Shown: positions 36,401 through 49,559, numbered from the stretch's first letter. The stretch is DNA of 64,000 bases from Eucalyptus grandis (GCF_016545825.1 NC_052616.1:36880192-36944191), one strand, 5' to 3'. Notes: a model not told the origin generated them from the sequence alone. A program made the numbers and translations.

Positions 36401-36960
36401 TCGGAAAAGTTGAAGAGATTCTTATGAAGTCCATTGTCTTTAATAGTTCAAATTCAATTTAGTTTATGCACTAAGTTCACTCAATATTTTTTCTACATAG
36501 ATAACCGTGCCACTACTTCTTAACCATCCTTTTGACAATTCCATGGAAATATTACCACTTATCTAATCTAGATATGCTAAATCTTCTCTATTGAAAGGAT
36601 GGATATTGCATAAGACCACCTTATCTAATGTATACAGTCCAATCATCCTTTTTACACTGGATTCGTTAAATGAATTTATGAAATGAGAGGGATCATCCTA
36701 ATGTTGCAAGTGGATAAGACTTTAGCCATGTTCCTAATCCCTAAATCACAGTAGATGATATTGTGGGCAAAGAACGAGTTCTAACTCTCATGATCTATTT
36801 GTAGGTGTAAGAGGACTTTACTCAGCACAGTACCACAAAAATTAAACTTAACCTGTGGAAGAAATTCTCATTATAAATTTTCAACCTCAACTTTCTTGTT
36901 GTCAAATCCAAGTCAAGTTCGAACATTTTGAGTGCACTATCGGTCCCACTATGCACTGAA
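33461..36960. other. Upstream of TNL-A; no supported gene
   Basis: Holds a diverged direct repeat (about 33,600-33,860 and 33,965-34,125, sharing gtgtgaacacatgga and cctcgaaattKcatccccaacctctgagt). 34,500-35,300 is less AT-rich, with short overlapping ORFs on both strands lacking motifs. No convincing TATA box could be tied to the TNL-A start. 35,300-36,960 is AT-rich. Confidence 0.45.
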
Positions 36961-36964
36961 CAAG

Positions 36965-38150
36965 GTTTCTTCACCATAAGCCAAGGCATATTCCTTTTCT
37001 CTTAGCACCCTTTTCTCTTAGCATCAAAAGAAAACAAGAGTGACAACTTTTAAATCAAGTCTATGAAATTTTTACCATGAGACAAGGCAATATCTTTTTC
37101 TCTTAGCACCAGAAGAAAACAAGAGTGACGACTTTTAAGTCAAGTCTATGAAATTTTTTTCTTAAGTGGACCATCAGACAAGGCATCTTCTTTTTCTCTT
37201 AGCATTAAAAGAAAACAAAAGTGACAACTTTTAAGTCAAGTCTATGGAATTTTTTCCAAAGTGGACCATGAGAATAGGCATCTTCTTTTTCTCTTAGCAC
37301 CGAAAGAAAAAAGGAGCAACAACTTTTAAGTCAAGTTCTCTTAGCACCAAAAGAAAACAAGAGTGACGACTTTTAAGTCAAGCCTACGAAATTTTTTTCC
37401 AAAGTGGACCATGAGATCAGGCATCTTCTTTTTCTCTTAGCACCAAAAGAAAACAAGAGTGATGACTTTTAAGTCAAGTCATGAAATTTTTTCCTCAGTG
37501 GACCATGAGACAAGGCATCTTCTTTTTCTCTTAGCATTAAAAGAAAACAAGAATGACGACTTTTAAGTCAAGTCTATGAAATTTTTTCCAAAGTGGACCA
37601 TGCGACCAAGCATCTTCTTTTTCTCTTAGCACCAAAAGATAAAAAGATTGATAGACTTTTAAGTCATGTTCTCTTAGCACCAAAAGAAAACAAGAGTGAT
37701 GACTTTTAAGTCAAGCCTATGAAATTTTTACCAAAGTGGACCATGAGACAAGGCATCTTCTTTTTCTCTTAGCACCAAAAGAAAACAAGAGTGATGACTT
37801 TTAAGTCAAGTCTATGAAATTTTTTCCTTAATGGACCATGAGACAAGGCATCTTCTTTTTCTCTTAGCATCAAAAGAAAACAAGAGTGACGACTTTTTGG
37901 TCCAGTCTATGAAATTTTTTCCAAAGTGGACCACAAGACAAGGCATCTTCTTTTTCTCTTAGCACCAAAAGAAAAAAAGAGCAATGACTTTTAAGTCAAG
38001 TTCTTTTAGCACCAAAAGAAAATAAGAGTGATGACTTTTAAGTCAAGCCTATTAGACAAGGCATCTTCTTCTTCTCTTAGCACCATAAGAAAACAAGAAT
38101 GACGACTTTTAAGTCAAGCCTATGAAATTTTTCCAAAGTGGAGGGAAAAA
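36965..38150. repeat. Minisatellite array, ~97 bp unit
   Basis: More than ten tandem units of the form gacttttaagtcaagtctatgaaattttttccaaagtggaccatgagacaaggcatcttctttttctcttagcaccaaaagaaaacaagagt, split here only by description. Some units are full (~97 bp) and some are half units (~48 bp) lacking the tctatgaaa...gcatcttc part. The array is bounded by ttttgagtgcactatcggtcccac on the left and ccaaagtggagggaaaaa on the right. Confidence 0.92.
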
Positions 38151-39054
38151 ATTTCTGGCTTTACTAGTTAAAGCTACAACAATGCTTCAAGATAGTCATG
38201 AAGATTGTGAATGCCTAGAAGACAATCAGGATGTCACCTCATGACATGGGCTCTTTCTAACTTGTTTCTTCCTTATACGTGGTGATACACCATCCACTGA
38301 TTTTAATATGCCATCATGTTTAACATGAAATTTCTCATTATTCACTATAAAATGCCCTAAACCAATTATTTGATAGTTAATTTCACAAAGGAAGAACTAT
38401 AGCTTTATTCTCTCCTATAGCAATGTATCAAACTCTCACCCATCACCTTGCATTGAAGTCCCTTAACATTGCTAGAATCTCCTTTCACACGTTCTCTACT
38501 TCATTCATCCGGATAATGGAATTACTCAGGCGCAATACTTACCCTCTCTAGCTAAAAGATGTGTGAACCTCAAAATAAGGTAGCCTATAATCACCGGTTC
38601 CGGTTGATTGGTATTGTGAGTAAAACTTATCCTCACTTGTGAAAAGAATCACATGAGAACTTTGGGATAAGTTCCTCTACAATCATCGTTCTTTCCCTCC
38701 TCCCAAAACAATAGATGGAGGCCATCGTATAAATTCTCCTGGCATAAGAATTGTGTGCGAGCCTTGGAACAAGTCCTCTACAATCACGTCTTTCCCCCTG
38801 CCAAAACCATATTTGGTAATCATTGTATGAATCAAGTCATCTTAAATTTTAATTATCATGAAGAAATGAGAACAAAGAAAATGACACCATGAGTTTATAA
38901 AATATTTTAGAAAATCAACCTATTGATAATTGATGTTAGGATCATGATACCTCTTTCTTAAGTTAGTGATTATAAGGCCACTTGTGTAAATCTTTTTTGA
39001 CACCGACGATGTATGTTATAATTATCAAAAGAAAATTGTAAAAATGCATATTGT

Positions 39055-39345
39055 CATTGAATCCAAGTCAAGTTCGAATGTTTTGTGTGTACTATCGGTC
39101 CCGCTACCCACTTAACAAGGCTTCCTTCACCATGAGACACGGCATCTCTTTTCCTTTTAGCATCAAGGAAAAGAAAAAAGAAGAGTAAAGACCTTTAAGT
39201 CACCTATGAAATTTTTTCCAAAGTGGAGGGAAAAAGTTCCCAACTTTTCTAGTTAGTGGAATGATATTTTGAAATAGTCATAAAGATTGTGAACGACCAA
39301 AAGACGACTGGGAGATGGCACTTCCAGCTTTTTTGCAGTGAAAAG
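39055..39345. repeat. Unamplified relative of the minisatellite locus
   Basis: Has the same left flank (atccaagtcaagttcgaa, actatcggtcccRctaY), a single array unit (catgagacacggcatctctt, agacctttaagtcac) and the same right flank (aatttttttccaaagtggagggaaaaa, then agtcataaagattgtgaa) as 36,905-38,210. It therefore shows the locus with only one unit. Confidence 0.8.
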
Positions 39346-40079
39346 GTTAGGCTAACAATGGTAAGGAAAAGCATTAACACCAAGCCATATCTATAAAGTT
39401 GTACATTCAAAAGTTCATTGTCATGGACTCATGGTGGCCTTCAGTTACTTTTGCATTCTTTAGTATTTGCCTTGCACAAGGGTGTAGAATTTTCTCAACA
39501 GATGCAAGTACTTCTCTCTTTGCAATTATTATTGAAGGCACTTCATTTTTTTACCAATGTTTGACCACGCAAACTATTCTCAGATAACACTTGCTCCATC
39601 GGAAAATTTCAACGACGATTGGTGTGACTAGGTTGTGCTTAAAAAGAACAACAACACCCAATTTGGCCACATTGGATGGCCGGATCATAGATATCACAAC
39701 TTTTAACCATGGCTGTCCAATTGTGAGGGTGTCGAGAAAACTGTGATTTTCTAGATTAATTGATGAATTCAGGTATATTTAGTCACAACTAATGCCTCGA
39801 AAATTAGGTCAATCGGAATTTTAACGAGAAATATGTTGTGACTTTTTACCCTGACCATTCCAATCAAGTTTGCAGAAATCCATAATCCCAATACTCTTAC
39901 AAATATCGAACTGAAGGGAAATGAGGGGTCAAAAGTTCGGACAAAAGTTAAAATATGTAACTTTCCTGAGTGGTCAAAGTTCGAAAAGATAAAAAATTAA
40001 AATAAGTGATTTTTCCAAAAATCAAATGGCATAGAAAATCGCAAGATCACACGAAGTTATGAATCAAGAAAAACATTAA

Positions 40080-40270
40080 AACTTATTCCAGGTTTGAGAT
40101 TTCAAGTTCAAGTTCTTTTGATAAGAACTTGGAAACTATCCGTTAAATCAAGTTCCTCATTTTTTGGAATCTAGAACTTATCCTGCATATCTTGAAACCT
40201 AGAATCTACAAGTTCCATATTAGTTTGGTTCTCAAGTTCCAAGTTCTACCTAGGAACCATGCTCAACCCT
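40080..40270. repeat. Dispersed repeat, copy 3 (partial)
   Basis: Shares cttattccagg, ggaacttgg-type, cctcattttttggaa and ctcaagttccaagttctacctaggaaccatgctca (given here as separate blocks) with 2,520-2,715 and 3,925-4,095. Confidence 0.65.
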
Positions 40271-42991
40271 ACCTATGATTGTGTATAAAGTTTTCATAAG
40301 CTTGTGACTTAAAATGGATTTTAAAAAATCAGGCCAACTGATGGTTGTTATGGAAAGTGAAAAAAATTCATTGTTAAAAATCTGCTTGATGTGATTCTTG
40401 GGGCTTCGAAAAATTTACGGCTTGATATATAAGATGAAATTAATCAATCAGGTCAAATCACAAAATTCGTGACACCTCACGATTGGATAACTAAAGTTAA
40501 AAGCTGCGATATCTTGAAAACCGACCTCTCAACTTGAACAAATTGGATATTGTTGGAAAACTATTAACAAGTATAATCTAATTATATCCTTGGATTGAAT
40601 TTTTAAGGAAGTAATATTCTCAGTCAATTTTTGTCAAACCTTTTGCTAAAAAATTAGGTGTCTATAGGCATTTTATTATAATGGAAAAATATTTGAAAAC
40701 TGGGTTTAAAAAAAAAAAAACGACTCCATATCTCGATCATTTGCAGCATAGATTGGGTTGTATTTGCTTAAGGGGCTCATTCATGTTATGTCGTGAAACT
40801 TATGCGATGAATCGGACATCTGAATATAGATTTCCGTTAGTTCGTATCATCTGTGCTACATGTAGGACCAACACATGTCATTTTGCATTTATTTAAGCCA
40901 TGAATAATTCGTACACGCTCGCACCTGTCACGAAATTAGCTAGTTGCACGCCATAATTTGAAAATAATATTTCATCTGGAAAAGTGAAAATTATCGCGAC
41001 AACCTATTGCATAGCCACGAGATCAGAATTGAGGGAAAAGAAGAGCGCTGACTGCAGGCAGCAGAAGTTATATTGAAAGCGAATTTGTAAAAGTGAAAAT
41101 TTTCTCGCCCAATCCACTGCTCCTCTACCTAAGAGATGCAATCCTCTATTTTGCAATTATCAAAAGGTCGCAGGGGTAGGAAGAAGGTTAATATAAAAGG
41201 AAGCGCAAAGACCATTTGGTTCGGTAGTTTGATTAGATTCACTTTTGTTTGTAAAATAGTATGCATTGGACTCACGCACACTGTTACGATTGAATGCGAT
41301 TTTGTTATTTGAATCATACGCAATAGATTCATGCACCCTGCTTTGATTGGACTGAATTCATCTTTGTAATTTGAGTTGTGTATGTTGGATTCACGATCGA
41401 CAATCAAACATTTTCTTCTAATCTGCTTGCATTCATTTAACACGGCATCACATTTAGGGCCCTATTTTCTCGCTGCTTTGATACATGTTCATTCATGCTT
41501 GTTTGATGCATCGGACTCATATGGGGCATTTTCTTTTATTTTTTTTTTAATTTTTTAAAGAACACGGATCACACACCATCATGATCAGTCAAGCCCTTAT
41601 TCGACTCCATGATGCGGCAATTTCACCTAAGAGCGAGTGATAGAGTTTTTAATGTTTGAAGCATAAAAAGAAAACTAGATATGTATTTACTTCAGGAAAT
41701 CTCATTATATGGGGATTTAATAATGGAATGTGGTATCGGAAGGTGATGTGGAATATGCTAACTCTTTCCTGTGCATAACTGAATCATCAAGTCTTAAACT
41801 TTTGATTGTCGCTTTATAGTCTAGCTAGCATTTTTGTTCGCAATCAACCTAAAAAAATGATTGGTGTCAACTCCTAAAATAGTTTAAGAATTTGGATCAA
41901 AGTGGCTTACCCTGATCTAGAGTTTGGGTGGAATTTTCGGACTTTACTCTCAAAATTATAATTCTTTTGAAGAAACCGCGAGGGACACGCTATAGTGATT
42001 ATGTAATATGTTTTATCAATATTTTGGTTTCATGCAAATGGAATTAGAGGATGCGTGACTAATTGAAGCATTTCAGATACTTTATGCTAAAGATTGATGA
42101 CACACCATGAGGCCATGATCCAAACCTTGATGCTTATGGTAGTGCAAAACTATAGCTTTAGTATTTTGTTCTTTCATAATTAGAAGGATTTCCCTAGAAA
42201 AAATTGACTGGCAATTGCTGTATCAATTTCGATTCAATCTTAAACACCTTTCGCGTTCAAGTCACATTTGAGCATGATTCAATCTTCGATTGGTCTGGAG
42301 GTGATTCCCAAGTTCAATCTTCAAAACCCCACGAAGAAGAAGCTGACAAAGGAGAAATCTAGTTCCACCATCAACAACGACAAAATCCCACGAAGAAGCT
42401 GAACAATACCCTAAACCAGCTTTAGATGTTGGGTATTTTGTTGGCATATTTTATATGATAATTTGTGCGGGCATGTGAACCCCTCTTCTTTAACAGTGTT
42501 CATGTTCAGTGGTAAAGCGATTTGACCCGAGGTAGCAATTAATATGGAATTATGAAAGTATATGTTACTTTTTGAGTCCAACTTAGAAAATATTTGTTGT
42601 CATGCTATTCTTGTTTCTATTTTAAATTATTTGACATCTTTTAAAACGCTGAGTTATATTGTACCTTTTGAATTATAGCCGATGCCTACAAAGGAGGATG
42701 GTATCATGTCGAACTCCAATCCAAAAACTCATGGTATAAACAAATTTCTCTCTAAATGGTGACGTGGAATTTTTTAAATTCGATGTCAATGTTCATATTC
42801 CAGCTATATATTGAGAACTTAATTAGACCACATAATTTTTTATTAATCTAGCAAATCCAAAAACGTTTCTAAGAAGGGGCCGTAGTACATTTTGAAAATG
42901 CAGGGTTTTTCGAGTAACTTTAATGAAATTGAGGGTTGTCCTAGTAAAATAGCTTCTAATCAATATCGTTAGAGGAAAATAGATCTTAATT

Positions 42992-43022
<31 letters not shown>

Positions 43023-45063
43023 GAGAAGTCCTAATAGTTCCTTAAACATTGGAATTTAAAGAAATATTATTAAATTGGGGGCTATGCTTTTATGGCTCTA
43101 AATGTAAACATATTTTTCACTAATTGGGACTTAATTGCAATTTCAAAAAGTTGCGGGGCTAGGAGTAAACTGGCCCATGTCGAGGATAGGGTTCCTGGTT
43201 TTTTTTTTTCCCCTTTATTTTTGAATTAGTGAATAAAGTTCTTGTTTTGACTTTACGTTCATCTTGTTATTACGCAGCAATGCGATTGTTACTTATCTAA
43301 TTTTCCGCATCTAAGGAAAAAGAAAAAAAAAATCTGCATCCTAATTTTCCGCATCTAAAGGAACAACAGAGTCAAGGATGGGGCCATGTCCCTCCTTATA
43401 AAAATACTAGACACTTTTTACAGCATGGGACTAGCCGAAGAATTTACATCTTGATATTGTATCCCTAGTCTTGTCGTGCAATAAAACAAACTTAATGATT
43501 CATCGGAGAATTTAAGGTGACATTATTTTAAGAATAAATTAGATGAGTTGACTCGGCAGAGATATGTGCACTTAAAATATGTGTAGCACACAGTCGATTG
43601 AAGCAATAAATTGCCCTAAATTGATAAGTTAGGGTTAAATTGGTTTCTAAACAAAACTGCAACCCAACTTGCAGGTCACGAGGCAAGGTCCTCAAGGAAG
43701 GATAGCTTATGGATGGAACGCGGAGAACGTATCGGTCAATGGAACGTCGACGCATTTTTTTTTTTTTTTTTTGGGCAGTTGATTCCACACCAGCCGCCAA
43801 TATTTTCCGTCGATGATTCTAGTGGACGCGTGGCAATCACTTGCATTTGAAAAGTTGAAGTCCGTAACGAAAATAATAATCGCCACTACCATATTTAGAA
43901 CTTTGGCACATGTTTATTCCTTTTTCTCTTCTAATTACAGTACTTTTTTTTTTTTCGTTCTAGTTACAGTACTTACGATGTTGTTTCTGTCTGTATTACT
44001 AGTAACTAACTGCCAACGTGTGGAACAAAATTAAAGAATGAAATTCTCAACAAATATAAATAAAATTAGTAATTATATCATGACACAGATGTAAAAGAAG
44101 TCCGCGCTCTGAAAGAAAAAGGACACTTGCAAAACCAAAATTTCTTTTTATTCATATATATTACACTCACATGCATACTTAGTTGTCATGGAGTTACCTT
44201 CCACATAAAATTATAGTAACTATTACGTCCTATTCAATCCAATTTCACTTCTTTAAAAAAGAAAAAATCGATTTAGTCAGCAATCATATCAATTTAGTTT
44301 TGGTGAAGAGATTACTTAATTGACAAATTCTAGGTATTGCCTCATTAACATAATCAACATAATGACAGTCATGCCCATCGAACTTTTACATTACTCAAGA
44401 TAAGAGTTTGCGAGGCCAAACATTCACATAGGTACAGAGAGTATAACGGTTTGTGAACAAGATTAGTGTTAAATGGGTTATACATAGACTAATTATAATA
44501 AGTGAATGAGTCATAGATGGATTTTAACTCAATATAAGTGTTAAATGGGTCATAATGGATTATAAATGGGTCATGAATAAATTTAAACTTTCTTAGACCT
44601 AATCTATTTTTATGACTCTTTTTTCAGTCTCTTGCCTTTCAATGTTGTGCTCACTCACTTACTCTCACCTTAGTTTGGTTATGAATTTTCATAGATTTGG
44701 TTAAATATGGAAGTGTTTTTGTAATACGAGACAGATCAAGTATGGCTACGAGTTAGTGGATTTGCATGGATATGGGTCAAAATAAGTTAAACAGGTCTAT
44801 TTAGGTCAGACTATCTATAACTTGACCCACCCATATGACGGGTCTATTGAACCTCTCTAGGACAGTAATGTGGCTAAAGAGTTTGCTGGGCCTAGAAAAT
44901 TAGTCATATAGAGGCCCAATTCCTCTCGGTGTTGGGGGTATTGATCTACTTGAATATCTGGTCCTGTTAGATAATGTATCCGCGCAAGGAAGCTTTAAAG
45001 TCTCTGTTTTTGTTTTATCAACAAGAAACCTGCAGCAGTGTCATCAAGTCTCTTCTATTGCAT

Positions 45064-45707
45064 TGTAGGCTTTACAAACATTTCCAACTGATGAAAATTT
45101 TAGATATCGAGTTACTAGAGAAGAAGAGAAAATGATCATGTTGATGCAGATGATGAAAGCATTAATTTATTTGACTTGCAAGTGTATCTTTTATTCTGTC
45201 AAAAGAGGTAAAGAAATCACCTTCTTTTTTTTCTTGGTAAGTTGCTTCTTTTTAATCCCCTTACTCATCATTTTGATTTAGTGAGTTACCAATGTTAGTG
45301 TAATATCTATAGCGTCGGTTTCAAAGGAACTTTCGATACTTAACTTCGATGACAATGAATTTTAAAAATTGCAGAAGAAGTTTTCCCCTTGTGTGGCAAA
45401 TTTTCTCAAGCATGTCGAAATCTTTCTCTTCAATTTTCGTTCTCTTAGCTCAAAACTTTTGGTTGCCTTGGTTAAGTTCCTCCCGGAGGATGCAGTCATA
45501 CTCGAGAAGACCATTGTCAATACTGGATTGTGGAAATGTCTTCCAAAAGTATCAGTGAAGCCAGTTGATCTTTGGAATATGCTTGAAGTGACTGAACTAT
45601 TACTAAGCCACAAAAGAGCTTTGAAAAATGCCAAATTTAAGGGGAAAAACACTATAAGTGTCATAAGTTTCGTACGGCGTTCATTTGAATGTTATAATTT
45701 TCTTTAA
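45064..45707 (+). CDS. Exon-like coding remnant, unrecognised
   Basis: Two segments look like spliced exons: about 45,069-45,209, preceded by a gcattgtag acceptor and followed by gtaaag, and 45,375-45,707, preceded by attgcag. The second frame reads FLKHVEIFLFNFRSLSSKLL and LPEDAVILEKTIVNTGLWKC, leucine-rich with a plausible helix pattern. Its last 60 bases already lie inside a MITE, so the original 3' end is lost. I do not recognise the family. Confidence 0.35.
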
Positions 45708-45978
45708 TCACTTGACCGTCATATGACTTTTCTATAATTTTTTTTTTTGGTGCTATAATTTTATTTATTTTTAAACGTTCACTACAAGTGTTATGCTATA
45801 TCAGATTTCCGATAATTGAGTGAACGTCTTTAAAAAATTTTAAAACTCAAATAATTGATTAAAAGTTATGATATTCAAATGATCAGTTTTTTAAAAATCA
45901 TAACATTCAAATAGTCAAAAAAAAAATTATAGCATTTAAATAAGTGTCATACGAAAATTATGACACTCATGGTGTTTT
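45645..45978. mobile_element. MITE-like element, 334 bp
   Basis: The left arm aaaaacactataagtgtcat and the reverse complement of the right arm, aaaacaccatgagtgtcata, are terminal inverted repeats that keep pairing inward for ~55 bp. Possible flanking duplication gcYaaaYtta at 45,630-45,639 and 45,984-45,993. No protein is encoded. It interrupts the coding remnant to its left. Confidence 0.75.
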
Positions 45979-45999
45979 ATTTTGCTAAACTTATAGTCG

Positions 46000-47140
46000 A
46001 TTATCTTTTCAAGGGATGCTTTTTGAAAGCAAACACAAATGAGTTCGAAAGATCTCATAAGATAGACATGTTGTCTTGACAATAAAATGGGTTTCTTTGT
46101 ATTGGAATTAACTTGACTAGAAAAAGGTTTTTCGTAATCCGCATACTACCAATTTAACCCACCCAACATTTGTTTCATTAATTCAACCACATTTCGTTGG
46201 AAAACTTTCCAGCATACGAATATTGCAAGTTAATATATATTGATAAGTGAACTCCAATTAGAGCAGTTTATATCTTTATAAAAGCTTGTAACTTCTAACA
46301 TGACCATTATATTCGGAAATAAACGCTGTTAAAACTGTCATAAAACATGGGGTGTTTCCGAGGACAGAGGAAACATCCGGACACGTGTGAAGTCCCTCTG
46401 CAATGCATTGTTCCACCGGCATGTTGGCTGTTCAGTCAGCGACAGCAACGCACAAAGAGGCGGCAGAATTCGGTGCTGGAACGTGCGTTATCCACAAAGT
46501 GAACGGGCCCGCGGTCCACAACACTCTGGTTTGCCCTCAACTCTCCTCCATTAGCATCTGCTGCATGTTGCGTGGTGGCAGTAGCAATGGAAATGGGTCA
46601 AGGCCAGTAAGTGAAGACCCGAAATGATCCCCAAGTCAAAAATTCAGGTTCTATACTCGCCTTGTCTCTTTTTTACTGTGAATCAACACGACATATGAGA
46701 AGAAGATTTGCCAGCATATTTCCCACAGAATGGGGTAAGTTAAACCCCGTATAGATACCGAAAATAAGTAATCAAAAGAATCAAATTCTCAAACTCACCC
46801 TATGAACATTGAAATTCATGCACTGCATACAATTGCATCCAGATTATGCATCAATTAGAATTTGAACTCATATGTATGTGCTTTGACGATGACAAATGTA
46901 AGACATTTAGTGATCTTAATTCTATATAAAGTATTTCGAATACTTAGCCTTGAATGGAAATCACATACCAACCCGTCAACACAAGATGAAGCCATACTAA
47001 TCTCAGACTAAGTCTTGCTCTCCTTCTCTGTGCTTAGATGGTGATAAATAATCCATCTATCACACATCACTGTTGAGATACTGACTTATACTAATTGTCC
47101 AACCACATCATTACTATAACAAAACATGCTACACCCGATA
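46000..47140. other. Intergenic; one GC-richer island
   Basis: 46,380-46,630 is GC-richer (acgtgcg, gggcccgcggtcc) with a 74-codon open frame (46,403-46,627) that has no recognised motif. The rest is AT-rich without features. Confidence 0.45.
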
Positions 47141-47141
47141 T

Positions 47142-48322
47142 AAGGCCCAATTCCCTTAGAAAGGACAAATTTTCACTTTATATCCAAATCTGGTTGGAAC
47201 ATTTTTTTTTTTTTTATCTCATAAAGAATCAGCAAATCTCACTTCATGCCTAAATCCGGCCCCCGTTATTTATTAGTCCAATATCGCTGTTAAAGTCTTA
47301 TGTGTCACATCCACGCATATATTTCTCTTTCTCCATTGATGACGTGGAATTTCGACTCAAACAAATAATTTATTCTAAAAAATCTTCTTCTTTTTTCTAT
47401 CTTCTTATTTTGAAGGGAGGTGCTCGAGTTCGAAACAAGCAGCCGACGCCCATACCTATTCAAAGAGTTTCTGCAAACAATGCCACATCAATGGAAGTGG
47501 CTTTCCGACCCAAAAAGAAAAGAAGTAGCTTGACCAGCAAAACGTCTTTGATGCAGGCCAGTTACGAAACGAGAGGTCCCAGCTCCTCCTCCTCGTCACC
47601 GTTCATCGTCTTCTTCGCAAGGACTCTCTCGGGCACAGCTTTACCACCTCTCTCCCATTGCCATCTACACATCCGACTCCGCGCCCCGACCTCTGACAAC
47701 CCCTCCGCGACGGTTGGCTGTCATCGAAATCATCTCTGGCGAGCTAGGCCAAAAGGCCTGTTTTCTGTTCCGGTTTTTATCAGCCGTTTTTATCAGCCAC
47801 CATCTTTGCTCAGCCATCCTCGAAGCTTTGTAGATCTACTCCGTGGCCGGACGATGACGAAAAGAGCCCACGCTTTCCCTAAAACCACCGTGGCCGAGAA
47901 GGCGCACATCGTTTCCTTAACTCTGAGCCCTACGGTTTACCTTCAATAATGGAGTTCGCCACTCGCGATAGAGGTGCGCTACCTGACATTTGAGGTCATG
48001 TGACTCGGTTCAGAGGTTGCGCTACTCAGATTTGAGCTCAAGCACCTTCATCCATGGAGGTTGCGAGGAACAACGAAGGAGAAAAGAAAATAAGATATAT
48101 TTTTATAAATATTTACTTCTGCTGAAATTCCACATCATCAATGGAGAAAGAGGGAAATGTATGCATGGAATTTCACATCAGACTTTAAGAGCAATATAAA
48201 TAATGGGCCGGATTTGGATATAGAGTGAGAGTCGGTGATTTTTTATGAGGCAAAAAAACATTTGGGCCAAAATTTGGATACATAGTGAAAGTTTGTGTTT
48301 TTTTAGGAGAATTAGGCTCCCA
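47142..48322. mobile_element. Long-TIR (MULE-like) element, ~1.2 kb
   Basis: 47,142-47,382 pairs as an inverted repeat with 48,093-48,322: both arms contain tatccaaat, ctcataaaRaatca, aaatccggccc, cttaaagtc and ttctccattgatgaYgtggaatttc. TIRs of ~230 bp are typical of Mutator-like elements. The core (47,383-48,092) is far richer in GC than the arms and encodes no transposase, so the element is non-autonomous. Target-site duplication could not be fixed. Confidence 0.78.
47302..47949 (+). CDS. 215-codon ORF inside the MULE-like element
   Basis: The frame begins in the left TIR (ATG or alternative start near 47,302) and runs through the GC-rich core to TAA at 47,947. It reads serine- and arginine-rich (RGPSSSSSSPFIVFFARTLS, FVDLLRGRTMTKRAHAFPK) and has no domain I recognise. 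The core could be a captured host gene fragment, as in Pack-MULEs, or simply open by its GC content. Low confidence as a real gene. Confidence 0.25.
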   Translation: MSHPRIYFSFSIDDVEFRLKQIIYSKKSSSFFYLLILKGGARVRNKQPTPIPIQRVSANNATSMEVAFRPKKKRSSLTSKTSLMQASYETRGPSSSSSSPFIVFFARTLSGTALPPLSHCHLHIRLRAPTSDNPSATVGCHRNHLWRARPKGLFSVPVFISRFYQPPSLLSHPRSFVDLLRGRTMTKRAHAFPKTTVAEKAHIVSLTLSPTVYLQ

Positions 48323-49555
48323 ATATAATATGATAATGTAATCGTATTTGAGCAATGTAGCATTCTCACATATTTTATAAACTTTGTAATGACTTTTGGC
48401 AAACTAAAATGTAATAATGCTGGCCTACATTTTATAAAAACTTCTAATAAATTAAGGCTCAAAATTACAGTCTTCATGTTCGTTTTAGACTACGGTGTTT
48501 TAAACAAATGGCTTGGTACTTTCTAATGTTTTAATAGAATTGGCTATAACATAATCATTACTAGCTTAAGAAAAAAACTCAAAATTTCAAATTTTTAATA
48601 TCGGAAGAAAACTTTTGACAAAGAGAAAAGATACTGAAAGAAAAGGGGTCTTTCGTTCAGGATTGAAAAACACTGAAAGCGCATAGGAAAGAAGGAATGG
48701 ACAATTGCCTCTTGACTGAGCAAAACACTAATTTTTTTACATTCTTCCAGATTCATAACATGACCATCTCAACCTATCATGGTCACCACATGGCCGATCA
48801 CGTTAGTGAGATTTATAATAGTTTGCTAAGGAAAATCAACAATGATTATGATTATGGGTGATTAGTTTCAGGATGGATTGATTCTCCCCTGAGATTGATA
48901 ACTCGATTGGGCATGGTCAGTTTCTCATTTGTGGAATCAGAAATTGGCCTATCCTGTTTTGAAACTGCACTAACCGATCGGGGCCGATTCTAGGGATAAT
49001 CCCAAAACCAGTGATTTTTTGTGTTCATTTTTTTCCTTCTATTCCTTACAGGTCTAGGTATTGCTAAGTGCGGATGCGGAAACAAGTTATATGACTCTTG
49101 AACAGATTGCTATTTCCTACTCCGAGTCATCTTTGTCTTTTGGCATTTTTTTCTGTTTGTTGGTGGTAATGATGGGAGGAAGCAAAGATTCAAATCATAA
49201 GGGGTCGATGTTGGCTCTCTGCTTTATAGCGTAATAGAAACTGAGGACTGATGGCACATCATGTGGGTTTCACATCTCAGCTGGGGTGTTCAGCAAGGTT
49301 ATATGCAGATGCATATAGCAACGAACCATTGGTGGGTGTAATTATAATGTTGGATGAGTGGCTACTTCCCCTTCCACATTACACCTGCCCACGAATTATT
49401 GTAACGAAGGTGGCAACAGCAACACATGCAAATAGAGATAAAAGCTGAAGTCAATTCTTATTCCTCGACTCATATTAGAACCAGATCGGTCACCTTAATG
49501 CTTTTACCTCACCCTCTTCCTTTTTTCGCACCGCAAAAGTGAATCGCGCGGTGTA
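48323..49555. other. Intergenic, nothing recognised
   Basis: AT-rich; a short ORF at 49,251-49,448 may be the diverged upstream part of the LINE remnant that follows, but has no motif. Confidence 0.4.
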
Positions 49556-49559
49556 CTTG

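Larger units (their letters stand above)
38260..44960. other. Long gene-poor, AT-rich stretch
   Basis: Apart from the minisatellite relative and the short repeats listed, I find no gene. It includes a third copy of the dispersed 2.2/3.6 kb repeat (about 40,080-40,270), degenerate ~60 bp repeats at 41,215-41,400 (caattSgattc... type), and a 27-base T run at 42,996-43,022. ORFs (for example 41,129-41,443 and 43,813-44,034) have no domain and overlap on both strands. Confidence 0.5.
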
